Origin: Burkholderiaceae bacterium
GTDB taxonomy: Bacteria; Pseudomonadota; Gammaproteobacteria; Burkholderiales; Burkholderiaceae_C
Direction of reading: 5' to 3'
DNA: 44,173 bases
Assembly (NCBI GenBank): GCA_014879655.1
Contig: JACSRS010000098.1
Location: 1-44,173, forward strand
The position numbers were made by a program, and so were the translations under genes. Positions 1-8,649 of the stretch are shown in pieces (position 1 is the first letter of the stretch; each line of letters starts with the position of its first letter). The notes below the pieces were generated by a model. It saw nothing but the letters and a program-made list of their open reading frames with translations. It had not been told where the DNA came from and made no database searches.

Positions 1-1
1 C

Positions 2-292
2 GTGATCCTGGACGAAGCGCAGAACACCACGCCCGAGCAGATGAAGATGTTTCTGACCCGCATCGGTTTTGGCGCCAGGGCGGTGGTGACCGGCGACGTG
101 AGCCAGATCGATCTGCCCAAGAACCAGCTCAGCGGCCTGATCGACGCCGAGCGCGTGCTGCGCCGGGTCAAGGGCATTGCCATGTGCCACTTCACGTCGG
201 CCGACGTGGTGCGCCATCCGCTGGTGGCGCGCATCGTCGACGCCTACGACGCGCGCGGCCGCACAGCCAACGCCCGCCGGATCAGCGAGTAA
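2..292 (+). CDS. phoH: PhoH family ATPase, C-terminal part (5' end outside window)
   Basis: Only the last ~96 codons are present; the frame is already open at the left edge, so position 2 is not the start. The fragment opens with VILDEAQN, the Walker B region of PhoH-type P-loop NTPases, followed by the family segment [10 protein letters not shown] and a C-terminal tail typical of the short PhoH/YbeZ subfamily. YbeZ-type PhoH is an ATP-binding protein linked to RNA metabolism and is usually encoded directly upstream of ybeY, as here. The 62-bp gap to ybeY holds a dispersed-repeat copy. The family call is firm; the exact biochemical role of PhoH is poorly known. Confidence 0.9.
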   Translation: MILDEAQNTTPEQMKMFLTRIGFGARAVVTGDVSQIDLPKNQLSGLIDAERVLRRVKGIAMCHFTSADVVRHPLVARIVDAYDARGRTANARRISE

Positions 293-297
293 CAATC

Positions 298-331
298 ATA
301 CTGATAGCATGAAGTCACGTTGCGACGCTGG
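298..331 (-). repeat. Dispersed short repeat, copy 1 (phoH-ybeY gap)
   Basis: On the minus strand this reads CCAGCGTC, 15 variable bases, then GCTATCA. The same arrangement with the same spacing recurs at five other places in the window. This copy fills most of the gap between the phoH stop and the ybeY start, so it is in the leader of ybeY. Confidence 0.65.
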
Positions 332-354
332 CCAATGCCTCTTTTAGCCAAAAA

Positions 355-813
355 GTGGCCCTGAAAGCTCTGACCCTCTCCCTTCAGTTTGGCGATCTGG
401 TGGGCGCCAGCCCGCACCGCGCCGCGCTGCCGCGCCACCGGGTGCGCCGCTGGATCCGCCACGCGCTGGACTCTGACGCCGAGATCACCGTGCGCATCGT
501 CGGCGCCGACGAAGGCCAGGCGCTGAACCGCGACTACCGCCAGAAGGACTACGCCACCAACGTGCTGACCTTCGACTACGCACTCGAGCCGGTGGTGATG
601 GCCGACCTGGTGCTGTGCGCGCCGGTGGTCGAGCAAGAGGCCCGCGAACAGGGCAAGACGCTGGATGCCCACTATGCGCACCTGCTGGTGCACGGCACAC
701 TGCACGCCCAGGGCTGGGACCATGAAACCAGCGCCAGCGATGCCGAAGCCATGGAAGCGCGGGAATCAGCCATCCTGCAAGCGCTGGGATTCGCCGACCC
801 GTACGGGCGCTGA
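355..813 (+). CDS. ybeY: Endoribonuclease YbeY (rRNA maturation factor)
   Basis: The 152-aa product has the zinc-binding signature [11 protein letters not shown], matching the H-G-x-L-H-x(2)-G-x-D-H motif of the YbeY family. YbeY is a single-strand endoribonuclease acting in 16S rRNA 3'-end processing and 70S quality control. Its N-terminus (LTLSLQFGD) fits the family, so a GTG start at 355 is used; no clear Shine-Dalgarno is seen and the leader is largely dispersed-repeat DNA. It follows phoH as usual, but corC, the usual next gene in many proteobacteria, is absent. Confidence 0.93.
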   Translation: MALKALTLSLQFGDLVGASPHRAALPRHRVRRWIRHALDSDAEITVRIVGADEGQALNRDYRQKDYATNVLTFDYALEPVVMADLVLCAPVVEQEAREQGKTLDAHYAHLLVHGTLHAQGWDHETSASDAEAMEARESAILQALGFADPYGR

Positions 814-960
814 TTTCCCCGATCACTACCCGAGCGTCATGCCCGACACCGCCCTGCTGCTGGCGTTGTTCGGCCTGCTGGGCCAGACCAACCTGAACGC
901 GATGTACGGGCTGAAGAAATGTCAGACCTGATTTTCTTGCGCTTGTAATCGCCGCTCGAT

Positions 961-1431
961 TCACGCGGCCAGCGTGGGCGGCACGCGCAACGGAATCGTC
1001 ACCGGCCCGTCATTGACCAGGTGCACCTGCATGTCGGCGGCGAACTGGCCGGTCTGCACGACCGGATGGGCGGCACGCGCGCGTGCAACGAAGGCGTCGT
1101 AGAGCCGGCGCCCCTCATCCGGCAGCGCGGCCTGCGTGAAGCTGGGCCGGTTGCCGCCCGACGCGTCGGCCGCCAGCGTGAACTGGCTGACGATCAGCAG
1201 GCCGCCGCTGGTGCCGCGACCGTCCATGTCCTTCACGCTCAGGTTCATTTTGCCGGCCGAGTCGGAAAAGATGCGCAGCTTCAGGATCTTGGCCAGCAGC
1301 TTTTGCACCTGCACATCGGTGTCGCCCCGCTCGGCGCAGACCAGCACCAGCAAGCCGGCGCCGATCTCGCCGACCCTTGCCCCGTCGACCTCGACACGCG
1401 CCTGGCGCACGCGTTGCAGCAGCGCGATCAA
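961..1431 (-). CDS. dtd: D-aminoacyl-tRNA deacylase
   Basis: The 156-aa protein matches DTD from end to end: N-terminal [21 protein letters not shown], the catalytic SQFTL motif in [12 protein letters not shown], and the C-terminal NDGPVTIPL segment carrying the Gly-Pro motif. DTD hydrolyses D-aminoacyl-tRNAs and glycyl-tRNA(Ala), recycling tRNA and enforcing chirality. The start codon is TTG and overlaps the TGA stop of the upstream cation-efflux gene (TTGA), which implies translational coupling. The family's N-terminal sequence begins exactly there, supporting the unusual start. Confidence 0.95.
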   Translation of the reverse strand: MIALLQRVRQARVEVDGARVGEIGAGLLVLVCAERGDTDVQVQKLLAKILKLRIFSDSAGKMNLSVKDMDGRGTSGGLLIVSQFTLAADASGGNRPSFTQAALPDEGRRLYDAFVARARAAHPVVQTGQFAADMQVHLVNDGPVTIPLRVPPTLAA

Positions 1432-2357
1432 ATCAGGTCCCGTTCATCGTCGAAGTGCGCCTCGACGTCGCTGGGCAGCAGCTGAATGGTGGCGCGCAGG
1501 CCGGGCACCGCACTCATCAATGCCTGCTCGACGCTGCCGCGCACGGCGGCCGCGCGGCCCAGCGTCCAGCTCGCCGGCATGTGCATGTGCAGGTCGACGA
1601 AGCGGCGCTGCCCCGCCTTGCGGGTGGTGAGATGGTCGAAGCGCACGATTTCGGTTTCCCCGCGAGCATGGGCAAAGCCGGCCAGCGTCTCCTGAATCGT
1701 CGCCATCACGTCGGGCTCGACAGCTTCGTCCATCAGCCCCTGCGACGAACGCCACATCAGGTGAAAACCCTCTTTCAGGATGTTCAGCGCCACCCCGATG
1801 GCCACGACCGGGTCGAGCCACAGCCAGCCGGTGAAATGCACCAGAGCAATACCCGCAATCACGCCCACCGAGGTCCAGACGTCCGTCACCAGGTGCTTGG
1901 CGTCGGCCTCCAACGCAATGGAGCGATGCTCCTTCGCCGAGCGGAACATGACCCAGGCCAGCAGGCCATTGAGGGCGGAACTCGCCGCGGACAGCGCCAG
2001 GCCCCAGCCCACCTGCTCGATCGGCTGCGGGTCGACCAGTCGGTGCACGGCCGTCCAAATGATGCCGACGGCCGCCGCGATGATCAGGATGCCCTCGAAC
2101 CCTGACGAAAAATACTCGGCCTTGTGATGCCCGTAAGGATGGTCGTCATCGGCCGGGCGGGCGGCAATGGTCACCATGACCAGCCCGAACACGGCACTGG
2201 CCAGATTGACCAGCGACTCCATCGCGTCGGAAAGCAGGCCGACCGAGTCGGTGATGTACCAGGCCAGTGTTTTCAGGGTGATGGTGATGATGGCCACACA
2301 CACCGAGGCCCACATCAGGCGTTTGGGTGTGAGCAGGCGGGCGGTCTGAGGCGTCAT
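1428..2357 (-). CDS. Cation diffusion facilitator (CDF) family efflux transporter
   Basis: The 309-aa product is a CDF-family metal/H+ antiporter. It has about six membrane segments, the TM2 metal-site region [11 protein letters not shown], the loop signature [11 protein letters not shown], and a second metal-site region HLVTDVWTS in TM5, followed by a cytoplasmic C-terminal domain. CDF proteins export Zn2+, Fe2+, Mn2+ or related cations; the substrate cannot be fixed here. ATG at 2357 is chosen because the frame further upstream runs into the divergent kinase gene. A promoter-like GACAAT lies 6 nt before the ATG and there is no Shine-Dalgarno, suggesting a leaderless transcript. The stop overlaps the dtd start. 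Confidence 0.88.
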   Translation of the reverse strand: MTPQTARLLTPKRLMWASVCVAIITITLKTLAWYITDSVGLLSDAMESLVNLASAVFGLVMVTIAARPADDDHPYGHHKAEYFSSGFEGILIIAAAVGIIWTAVHRLVDPQPIEQVGWGLALSAASSALNGLLAWVMFRSAKEHRSIALEADAKHLVTDVWTSVGVIAGIALVHFTGWLWLDPVVAIGVALNILKEGFHLMWRSSQGLMDEAVEPDVMATIQETLAGFAHARGETEIVRFDHLTTRKAGQRRFVDLHMHMPASWTLGRAAAVRGSVEQALMSAVPGLRATIQLLPSDVEAHFDDERDLI

Positions 2358-2407
2358 CCCGGTATTGTCACGCAGCCATCGAAGTGCCCCGTGCCAGAAT
2401 CCGCCAC

Positions 2408-3877
2408 ATGCAGACTTCATGGATGCCGGGACGCTGGTGGTGGGCGATGGCGTGGGTTCTGGCAACCCTCGCGGGCGCCGCCATGCTGGCAAGCAGCGAG
2501 TGGGTGCGACAGCGCGAGCTTTTTGAGACCGACGCACGCATCGTGCACCGGTTGCTCAGTCAGCGCGTGGTTCAGCACGACGCCATACTGGCCACGTTGT
2601 CCTTGTTGCAACCCGGTCGTGACGGCGCCGACGCAGACGCCCCCGAGCGGCGCTTGCCGGCACTCTATCCGCAGATCCTGTCGGTGCAGAGTCTTCAGCC
2701 GGGCGCTACCTGGCCCACAGTGGCGCTTCAAACAGCGGAAATACGCTCTCGCACCCTCCAACGTGCGGCTCTGGGCGCTACCGACCTGGCTGCTGGCCGG
2801 TACCAGCTGGTTCTGGCGGCACAGCCCGAAAGCTATGCGCTGGACATCGACATGCGTGCCATGGTGCCCTGGTCTGATTGGCCGCATGCTCCCGAGAGCA
2901 GCCCGGTGCGGGTGGCACTGGAGCTGAACGGACATTCTTTCGTATTGCAACCTGGGCGCGAAGCCGCGTCGCTCTGGCGCTTCGATTTTCACAAGCATCT
3001 GGCCGCAGAAAGCCAGCCCTTCAACGTTCAGGCGTCTCGCACGCTCGATTGGGCTTTCTGGCCCTGGGGCTGGATGACCGCTTGGGCGCTGGCCTGCGCG
3101 GCTGCTCTGGTGGCGTTGCGCCACCTGCAAGGCCAGCGTGCACAGCGCCAGCGCGCGGAAGAACTGCTGCGGCTGGGCCAGGTCACGCGACTCAACACGC
3201 TCGGGGAGTTGGCGGCCGGCATGGCGCATGAACTGAACCAGCCGCTGACGGCGATACTCGCCAGCACGCAGGCGGCCTCGCGGCTGCTGGACGAAGACCC
3301 GCCTGAATTGACCACCGCGCGCGGCGCCATGACACAGGCGGCCGCGCAGGCCAGACGGGCCTCTGACGTGATCCAGCGCATGCGCCGTCTGGTGGAAAGA
3401 CCTGACCTTGCCGGGCAGACGCAGGCGGTGAACCTTGCCGACGCCGCCAGCCGTGCCCTCTACCTGCTGCAACCGGAGTGCGAGCGGCGCGGCGTAAAGC
3501 CGAACCTGCAGGCCAGTCAGCCTGTGACAGTGCTGGCCGACGCAATAGCACTGGACCAGATCGTGCACAACCTGCTGATGAATGCCCTGCAGGCACTTGA
3601 GCAATCGCCCGCCGACAACCGGACGTTGTCCGTAACCGTAAAGAGCGAGGATGGCAAAGGCGAGCTCCTGGTCGCCGACAGCGGCCCCGGCATCACTGAC
3701 GACGTGTTGCCCCGCCTGTTTGAACCCTTCTTTTCAACCCGCGACGGCGGCCTGGGTCTGGGTTTGAGCCTGAGTGAAACACTGGCGACCCAGATGGGCG
3801 GCGCCTTGTCCGCGTTCAACCGCAAGCCACAGGGTGCTGCCTTCTGCCTGAAGCTGCCGCTGACCACCCAGCCATGA
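2408..3877 (+). CDS. Membrane sensor histidine kinase, FixL/DctB-like
   Basis: The 489-aa protein has an N-terminal membrane segment (~residues 12-30), a ~190-residue periplasmic sensor region with no domain I recognise, a second membrane segment ending in a basic stop (~215-237), and a kinase core. The H-box is GMAHELNQPLTAI with phospho-acceptor His274; the N-box is NLLMNALQAL, G1 is VADSGPGI and G2 is GLGLGLS. The His-Glu-Leu-Asn-Gln-Pro-Leu form is typical of the FixL/DctB/TodS group. Start ATG 2408 is preferred over an in-frame GTG at 2384. The gene overlaps the next by ATGA, so kinase and regulator are a translationally coupled pair. Confidence 0.9.
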   Translation: MQTSWMPGRWWWAMAWVLATLAGAAMLASSEWVRQRELFETDARIVHRLLSQRVVQHDAILATLSLLQPGRDGADADAPERRLPALYPQILSVQSLQPGATWPTVALQTAEIRSRTLQRAALGATDLAAGRYQLVLAAQPESYALDIDMRAMVPWSDWPHAPESSPVRVALELNGHSFVLQPGREAASLWRFDFHKHLAAESQPFNVQASRTLDWAFWPWGWMTAWALACAAALVALRHLQGQRAQRQRAEELLRLGQVTRLNTLGELAAGMAHELNQPLTAILASTQAASRLLDEDPPELTTARGAMTQAAAQARRASDVIQRMRRLVERPDLAGQTQAVNLADAASRALYLLQPECERRGVKPNLQASQPVTVLADAIALDQIVHNLLMNALQALEQSPADNRTLSVTVKSEDGKGELLVADSGPGITDDVLPRLFEPFFSTRDGGLGLGLSLSETLATQMGGALSAFNRKPQGAAFCLKLPLTTQP

Positions 3878-4512
3878 GCACACCCCTGTCTCCACTGATT
3901 CACCTGATCGACGACGACGATGCGGTGCGCGACAGCCTGACATTGCTGATCGGCACCATTGGTCTGCGGGTACAGGGCTGGGCAGACCCGGCGGCTTTCG
4001 TGGCGGGCTTTGACCGCAGCGGCATCGGCGCCATCGTGCTGGACGTGCGCATGCCGGGCATCAGCGGCCTGTCGGTGCTGGAGACGCTGGTTGCTGACGG
4101 CGTGGATCAGCCGGTGATCATGCTGACCGGTAATGGCAACGTCGACATGTGCCGCCGCGCCTTCAAGTCGGGCGCCGCTGAGTTCCTTGAAAAGCCGGTC
4201 AATGACGAACAGTTGATCGAAGCTCTGCAAAAAGCCATCCGCCAGCATGTCCGAACGCGCGAGCGCCATCGTGACGACAGCGCCGCCCGCGAACGCTTCG
4301 GTCAATTGTCTGCCCGCGAGCGGGAGGTTCTCGGCCTGATCGTCGAAGGACTGACCAACAAGGAGATCGGGCGTGCGCTCGCCGTTTCACCGCGTACGGT
4401 CGAATCCCATCGCGCTAAGCTTTTTGCCAAGCTGGAGGCGCATTCTCTGGCACAGCTGATCCGCAGCTATGCGGCGCTGGTCGACCAAGACGCCGCATCG
4501 TCGCCTCCGTAG
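3874..4512 (+). CDS. Two-component response regulator, FixJ/NarL type
   Basis: The 212-aa protein has a receiver domain (acidic pocket DDDD near residues 12-15, phospho-acceptor Asp57 in LDVRMPG, conserved Thr in MLTGNGNVDM, Lys in EFLEKPV) and a C-terminal LuxR-type helix-turn-helix (LSAREREVLGLIVEGLTNK through VSPRTVESHRAKLFAKL). This is the FixJ architecture: phosphorylation by the coupled kinase should allow dimerisation and DNA binding. The first ATG overlaps the kinase stop. A 21-bp inverted repeat in front of the next gene, 64 bp downstream, is a candidate target site. Confidence 0.93.
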   Translation: MSTPLSPLIHLIDDDDAVRDSLTLLIGTIGLRVQGWADPAAFVAGFDRSGIGAIVLDVRMPGISGLSVLETLVADGVDQPVIMLTGNGNVDMCRRAFKSGAAEFLEKPVNDEQLIEALQKAIRQHVRTRERHRDDSAARERFGQLSAREREVLGLIVEGLTNKEIGRALAVSPRTVESHRAKLFAKLEAHSLAQLIRSYAALVDQDAASSPP

Positions 4513-4576
4513 TTCTACGCAGTCTGGCGCGTAGCCGCGCGGATGGGCAGAACGCTCAGGCACTCCTAAAGTTTCA

Positions 4577-4597
4577 TCACGGTTGATCGAACCGTGA
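4577..4597. promoter_or_regulatory. Perfect inverted repeat before the GlcG/HbpS-like gene
   Basis: TCACGGTT and AACCGTGA are perfect 8-bp arms separated by GATCG. The element ends 20 bp before the start codon at 4618, just ahead of the Shine-Dalgarno. It may be an operator for the adjacent FixJ-like regulator or a hairpin in the mRNA leader; the sequence does not decide between them. Confidence 0.5.
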
Positions 4598-4617
4598 CCG
4601 AACCACAGGAGAACACC

Positions 4618-5109
4618 ATGAACAAGCTGATCCAGACCACCGCACTCACCCTGGCTTTTGCCGCTACCGCTGCCAGCGCGCAGGCCGTGCGGACCGAAAA
4701 GAACATGTCGCTGGAACTGGCCACCCAGATTGCCGCCGCGACCGTGGCTGCCTGCACAACCAATGGCTACGCTGTTGCAGCGGCCGTCGTTGACCGCGCC
4801 GGCAGCGTGCGGGTCATTCATCGCGCCGACAACGCCGGACCGCACACGCTGTCTTCCGCTCAGGCCAAGGCATTTACTTCAGCATCTGCCAAGAACACCA
4901 CCATGGCCATGATGGAAGGCTCACAGAAGAACCCTGCCGGCGCCAACCTGGTCTACATGCCCGGCTTCCTGTTGCTGGGCGGAGGCGTACCTATCAAGGT
5001 GGGCAACGAAACCATTGGTGCAGTCGGCGTGGGCGGAGCACCAGGTGGCCATCTGGACGAGCAGTGTGCCATGGCCGGTATTGCGAAGGTGCAGGACCTG
5101 CTGAAGTAA
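4618..5109 (+). CDS. Exported GlcG/HbpS-like (DUF336) heme-binding-type protein
   Basis: The 163-aa product has a classical signal peptide (MNKLIQTTALTLAFAATAAS, cleavage near AQA) and then a DUF336/GlcG/HbpS domain, visible as MSLELATQIAAATVAAC, VAAAVVDRAGSVRVIHRADNA, the glycine-rich LLLGGGVPI and the C-terminal IGAVGVGGAPGGHLDEQCA. Exported members such as HbpS bind heme or sense redox next to two-component systems; others neighbour dehydrogenases. A good AGGAG precedes ATG 4618, so the longer in-frame start at 4594 is rejected. Its position behind a kinase/regulator pair and an inverted repeat suggests it is a regulated output or accessory sensor. The ligand is not shown by sequence. Confidence 0.85.
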   Translation: MNKLIQTTALTLAFAATAASAQAVRTEKNMSLELATQIAAATVAACTTNGYAVAAAVVDRAGSVRVIHRADNAGPHTLSSAQAKAFTSASAKNTTMAMMEGSQKNPAGANLVYMPGFLLLGGGVPIKVGNETIGAVGVGGAPGGHLDEQCAMAGIAKVQDLLK

Positions 5110-5121
5110 CCTGAAAACCTG

Positions 5122-5850
5122 ATGCGGGAGGCGCACGTGCTCTTTTCTGAATTTGCATCCACCCGGCGGCAACTGCTTTCATGCGCCCTCATGGTGGTTG
5201 GCGCAGCTGCGCTCCCGGCCTGGTCCCAGATCGGTCCAACCCCCCAGGACGTGGCTGGCTACACAGGTCTGCACGCGGCCGCTCACAGGGGCGACGTGAA
5301 GAAGATCGAAAAGCTGGTCGCATCGGGCCGCCCGGTCAATGCCCGCGACGCTCATGGCCGTACGCCACTGCATGTGGCCGCTTTCGCCCGGCAACGCGAC
5401 GCGATTCGCGCACTGGCCAAGGCGGGCGCCCAACTGGATCTGCTGGAAAACGACCGCTACGACGCGGTGACCATCGCAGCAGTCGCTGACGACGAAGAAA
5501 CCCTGAGGGTAGTGCTCGCGCTGGGCGCCAGCGCCAAGCAGGTGACCAGCCGCTACGACGGCACGGCCCTGATCGCCGCTGCCCATCTCGGACACGATGG
5601 CGTGGTGCGCCAGCTGATCGCGGCCGGCGCGCCGCTGGACCATGTGAACAACCTGCACTGGACCGCCGTGATCGAGGCCATCGTGCTGGGTGACGGCGGA
5701 CCGCGCCACCAGGCCACGCTCGCGGCACTGGTCGACGCTGGCGCCAGCCTGAAGCTGACCGACCGCCAGGGACAGACACCGCTGCAGCTGGCGCGGGCGC
5801 GGGGATTTGCCGCGATGGAAAAAATGCTGGCAGCAGCAGGCGCCAAATGA
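5122..5850 (+). CDS. Exported ankyrin-repeat protein
   Basis: The 242-aa protein begins with a Tat-like signal (STRRQLLS, then a hydrophobic stretch ending ALPAWSQ), followed by about five ankyrin repeats from residue ~48 to the end, with TGLHAAAHRG, GRTPLHVAA, GTALIAAAHLG and GQTPLQLARARG. It is 12 bp behind the DUF336 gene and probably co-transcribed. Ankyrin repeats mediate protein binding; no enzymatic domain is seen. The start is uncertain: GTG at 5137 has a better-placed GGGAGG, which would shorten the protein by five residues without affecting the signal peptide. Confidence 0.82.
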   Translation: MREAHVLFSEFASTRRQLLSCALMVVGAAALPAWSQIGPTPQDVAGYTGLHAAAHRGDVKKIEKLVASGRPVNARDAHGRTPLHVAAFARQRDAIRALAKAGAQLDLLENDRYDAVTIAAVADDEETLRVVLALGASAKQVTSRYDGTALIAAAHLGHDGVVRQLIAAGAPLDHVNNLHWTAVIEAIVLGDGGPRHQATLAALVDAGASLKLTDRQGQTPLQLARARGFAAMEKMLAAAGAK

Positions 5851-5881
5851 GCGCCCGGCGTCGGCAGCACCGCCAGGCGGT

Positions 5882-7114
5882 TCAGGCCAGCTTCACACGC
5901 GCGAACTTGCGCTTGCCCACCTGCAAGACATAGGTGCCTGCGGCCAGTTTCAGGCCCTTGTCGCTGACGACGGAAGAATCGATGCGAACACCGCCACCGT
6001 CGATCAGCCGATTGGCTTCGCTGGTCGACGGTGCCAGGCCGGCCTGCTTCAACAGTGCACCGATACCCAGCGGCGCGCCCGACAGCGCCACCTCGGCGAT
6101 GTCGTCCGGCACGCCGCCCTTGCTGCGGTTGATGAAATCCTGCTCGGCAGCATCCGCGGCAGCCGCACTGTGAAAGCGCGCCGTGATTTCCTTCGCCAGC
6201 GCCACCTTGGCATCTTTCGGGTTGCGCCCGCCATCGACCTCGACTTTCAGCGCGGCGATCTCGGCCTCGGACCGGAACGACAGCAAGGTGTACCAGCGCC
6301 ACATCAGCACATCCGAAATGCTCAACACCTTGGCAAACATGGTGTTGGCGTCTTCGCTGATGCCGACGTAGTTGTTCTTGGACTTGGACATCTTCTCGAT
6401 GCCATCGAGCCCTTCCAGCAGCGGCATGGTCAGGATGCATTGCGGCTCCTGGCCGTATTCCTGTTGCAGGTGCCGGCCCATCAGCAGGTTGAATTTCTGG
6501 TCGGTTCCGCCGAGTTCCAGGTCGGCCTTCAGCGCCACCGAGTCGTAGCCCTGCATCAGCGGGTAGAGGAACTCGTGCACGCTGATCGGGGTGCCGGCCT
6601 TGAAGCGGTCGTGGAAGTCGTTGCGCTCCATCATTCGAGCCACCGTGTAGCGCGCAGCCAGCTGGATCATGCCGGTGGCGCCAAGCGGCTCGCTCCATTC
6701 ACTGTTGTAGCGGATCTCGGTCTTCGCGGGGTCCAGCACCAGACTGGCCTGGCGGTAGTAAGTCTCGGCGTTGAGCTTGATCTGTTCGGGCGTCAGCGGC
6801 GGGCGGGTCGTGTTGCGCCCGGACGGGTCACCGATCAGGCTGGTGAAGTCGCCGATCAGAAAGATGACCTGATGCCCCAGATCCTGCAACTGGCGCATCT
6901 TGTTGAGCACCACCGTGTGGCCGATGTGGATGTCGGGCGCCGTCGGGTCCAGCCCAAGCTTGATGCGCAGCGGCGTTCCGGTCGCCTCCGCACGCGCCAG
7001 TTTGCGAATCCAGTCGTCTTCGGGCAGCAGTTCTTCAACTCCCCTGCGCGTGACGGCCAGCGCCTCGAGCACACGGTCGGTCACAGGAGGATTTGTCGGT
7101 GCGGTGGCGTTCAT
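5882..7114 (-). CDS. tyrS: Tyrosyl-tRNA synthetase
   Basis: The 410-aa class I synthetase charges tRNA(Tyr). HIGH is at residues 63-66 and KMSKS at 241-245, with the tyrosine-binding fold between them ([14 protein letters not shown]). A C-terminal S4 RNA-binding domain occupies about residues 345-410 ([19 protein letters not shown]). The [12 protein letters not shown] form corresponds to the TyrZ-like branch rather than the E. coli type. It converges on the ankyrin gene (31-bp gap) and diverges from the M23 peptidase gene, an arrangement I recall as common in Burkholderiales. Confidence 0.97.
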   Translation of the reverse strand: MNATAPTNPPVTDRVLEALAVTRRGVEELLPEDDWIRKLARAEATGTPLRIKLGLDPTAPDIHIGHTVVLNKMRQLQDLGHQVIFLIGDFTSLIGDPSGRNTTRPPLTPEQIKLNAETYYRQASLVLDPAKTEIRYNSEWSEPLGATGMIQLAARYTVARMMERNDFHDRFKAGTPISVHEFLYPLMQGYDSVALKADLELGGTDQKFNLLMGRHLQQEYGQEPQCILTMPLLEGLDGIEKMSKSKNNYVGISEDANTMFAKVLSISDVLMWRWYTLLSFRSEAEIAALKVEVDGGRNPKDAKVALAKEITARFHSAAAADAAEQDFINRSKGGVPDDIAEVALSGAPLGIGALLKQAGLAPSTSEANRLIDGGGVRIDSSVVSDKGLKLAAGTYVLQVGKRKFARVKLA

Positions 7115-7153
7115 AAACAGGTTTTTATTGTGGTTTCCCGGAAACGTCGCCGG

Positions 7154-7159
7154 TATAAT
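7154..7159 (+). promoter_or_regulatory. Candidate -10 element in the tyrS / M23 divergent gap
   Basis: A perfect TATAAT lies in the 161-bp gap between tyrS and the M23 peptidase gene. Upstream -35 candidates are weak (TGGTTT at 7131-7136 gives a 17-bp spacer). If used, the peptidase mRNA would have a leader of ~110 nt. The rest of the gap shows nothing else I can name. Confidence 0.4.
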
Positions 7160-7275
7160 TTCGCATTTTTCGAGTCCACGATTTTACGTGGCGATGACTG
7201 AGGTGCTCCGGACCAGCTCAGGCTGCCGCCGGTGTCGCAATACAGCAACAACGAGACAAGTCAGGAAATTCCGTT

Positions 7276-8619
7276 TTGACCATCCGCCCGAGCCGCATCG
7301 CACATTCCCTTGCAACCCTGGTGGAGCGTCATCCCAAACGGCTGACCGCGCTGCTGGCTGCCTTGATGCTGGGTGGCGGTGGCGGCGCCTACGCCGTGGC
7401 GTCGTTCGCTCCTGATCCCGGCAACCTGCCGGTGCGCACCGTGTTTGAAAATGTTGAGCCGCCGGGCCTGCCGGCCGTACCCGAATCACTGGCGGATGCC
7501 GGCTTTCGGCTGTACCGCAGCGACATCACCCGCAGCACGGACACGGCCGAATCCTTGCTCAAGCGCCTGGGCATCGCCGATGCGGCCGCAGCCGCCTATC
7601 TTCGCAGCGACCCCACCGTGCGCCAGATTCTGCTCGGCCGGGCCGGGCGCAACGTCACGGCCGAGGCCACCGAACGCCACGAACTGCTGAAGCTGACGAC
7701 CCGCTGGATCACCTCGGACAGTGACGAAACCTTTCAACGTCTGGTTGTCGAAAAATCAGCAACCGGCTTCACGGTGAAGACCGAGACCGCGCCGCTGGTG
7801 GCGTCAACCCGTCTGGCCGGCGGCACCATCAAATCATCCCTGTTTGCCGCCACCGACGAAATCAGCCTTCCCGATGCCATTGCCATCCAGGTGGCGGAAG
7901 TGTTCTCCGGCAACATCGATTTCCACCGTGCCTTGCGCAAGGGCGACCGTTTTTCCATCGTATACGAAACGCTGGAAGCCGATGGCGAACCGCTGCGAAC
8001 GGGCCGCGTGCTGAGTACCGAGTTCGTCAACGCCGGCAAGACCTATCAGGCCATGTGGTTCCAGGAGCCCGGGCAGAAGGGCGGCTACTACAACCTGGAA
8101 GGTGAAAGCCTGCGCCGTGCCTTCCTGGCGTCGCCGATGGAGTTTTCGCGCGTGACCAGTGGCTTCAAGATGCGCTTTCACCCGATCATGAAAACCTGGC
8201 GCGCGCACCTGGGCGTGGACTACGCAGCGCCGATTGGCACGCCAGTGCGCACGGTCGGTGACGGTATCGTTGACTTTGCTGGCGTCCAGAACGGTTTTGG
8301 CAACGTCGTCTTTATCAAGCACCGCAACAACAATACGACCGTCTACGCGCACCTCAGTCGCATTGATGTGCGCAAGGGTCAGAGTGTGAGCCAGGGCGAC
8401 CGGGTTGGCGCGGTCGGCGCCACCGGCTGGGCGACCGGCCCGCATCTGCATTTCGAGTTCCGCGTGAACGGACATCACCAGGACCCGATGACCATCGCCC
8501 AGCAAAGCGAATCCATCCCGGTCTCCGCTGCCGCCAAAGCCGCCTTTGCCAAGGTGGCGAGTGAAATGAAGGTCAGCCTGGCAGCCGCCGACGCCGTCCG
8601 GCCGGCCAGCGCCCAGTAG
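7276..8619 (+). CDS. M23 family peptidoglycan DD-endopeptidase, MepM-like
   Basis: The 447-aa protein has one N-terminal membrane anchor (~residues 22-42), a long periplasmic region with an OapA/MepM-like middle part, and a LytM catalytic domain. Zinc ligands are visible in HLGVD (His311, Asp315) and GPHLHFEFR (His390, His392). Such enzymes cut peptide cross-links in peptidoglycan during wall growth. The start is TTG at 7276, with AGGAAA 7-10 nt upstream; the next ATG would delete the membrane anchor. It is followed by anmK, consistent with cell-wall turnover and recycling. Confidence 0.9.
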   Translation: MTIRPSRIAHSLATLVERHPKRLTALLAALMLGGGGGAYAVASFAPDPGNLPVRTVFENVEPPGLPAVPESLADAGFRLYRSDITRSTDTAESLLKRLGIADAAAAAYLRSDPTVRQILLGRAGRNVTAEATERHELLKLTTRWITSDSDETFQRLVVEKSATGFTVKTETAPLVASTRLAGGTIKSSLFAATDEISLPDAIAIQVAEVFSGNIDFHRALRKGDRFSIVYETLEADGEPLRTGRVLSTEFVNAGKTYQAMWFQEPGQKGGYYNLEGESLRRAFLASPMEFSRVTSGFKMRFHPIMKTWRAHLGVDYAAPIGTPVRTVGDGIVDFAGVQNGFGNVVFIKHRNNNTTVYAHLSRIDVRKGQSVSQGDRVGAVGATGWATGPHLHFEFRVNGHHQDPMTIAQQSESIPVSAAAKAAFAKVASEMKVSLAAADAVRPASAQ

Positions 8620-8649
8620 CGCGGGCCCGCACCCTCACCGGTTTCCGCC

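Noticed and set aside
839-931. 30-aa ORF after ybeY annotated as a gene
   Set aside because: No Shine-Dalgarno, no known family and no conservation evidence; kept only as a low-interest observation.
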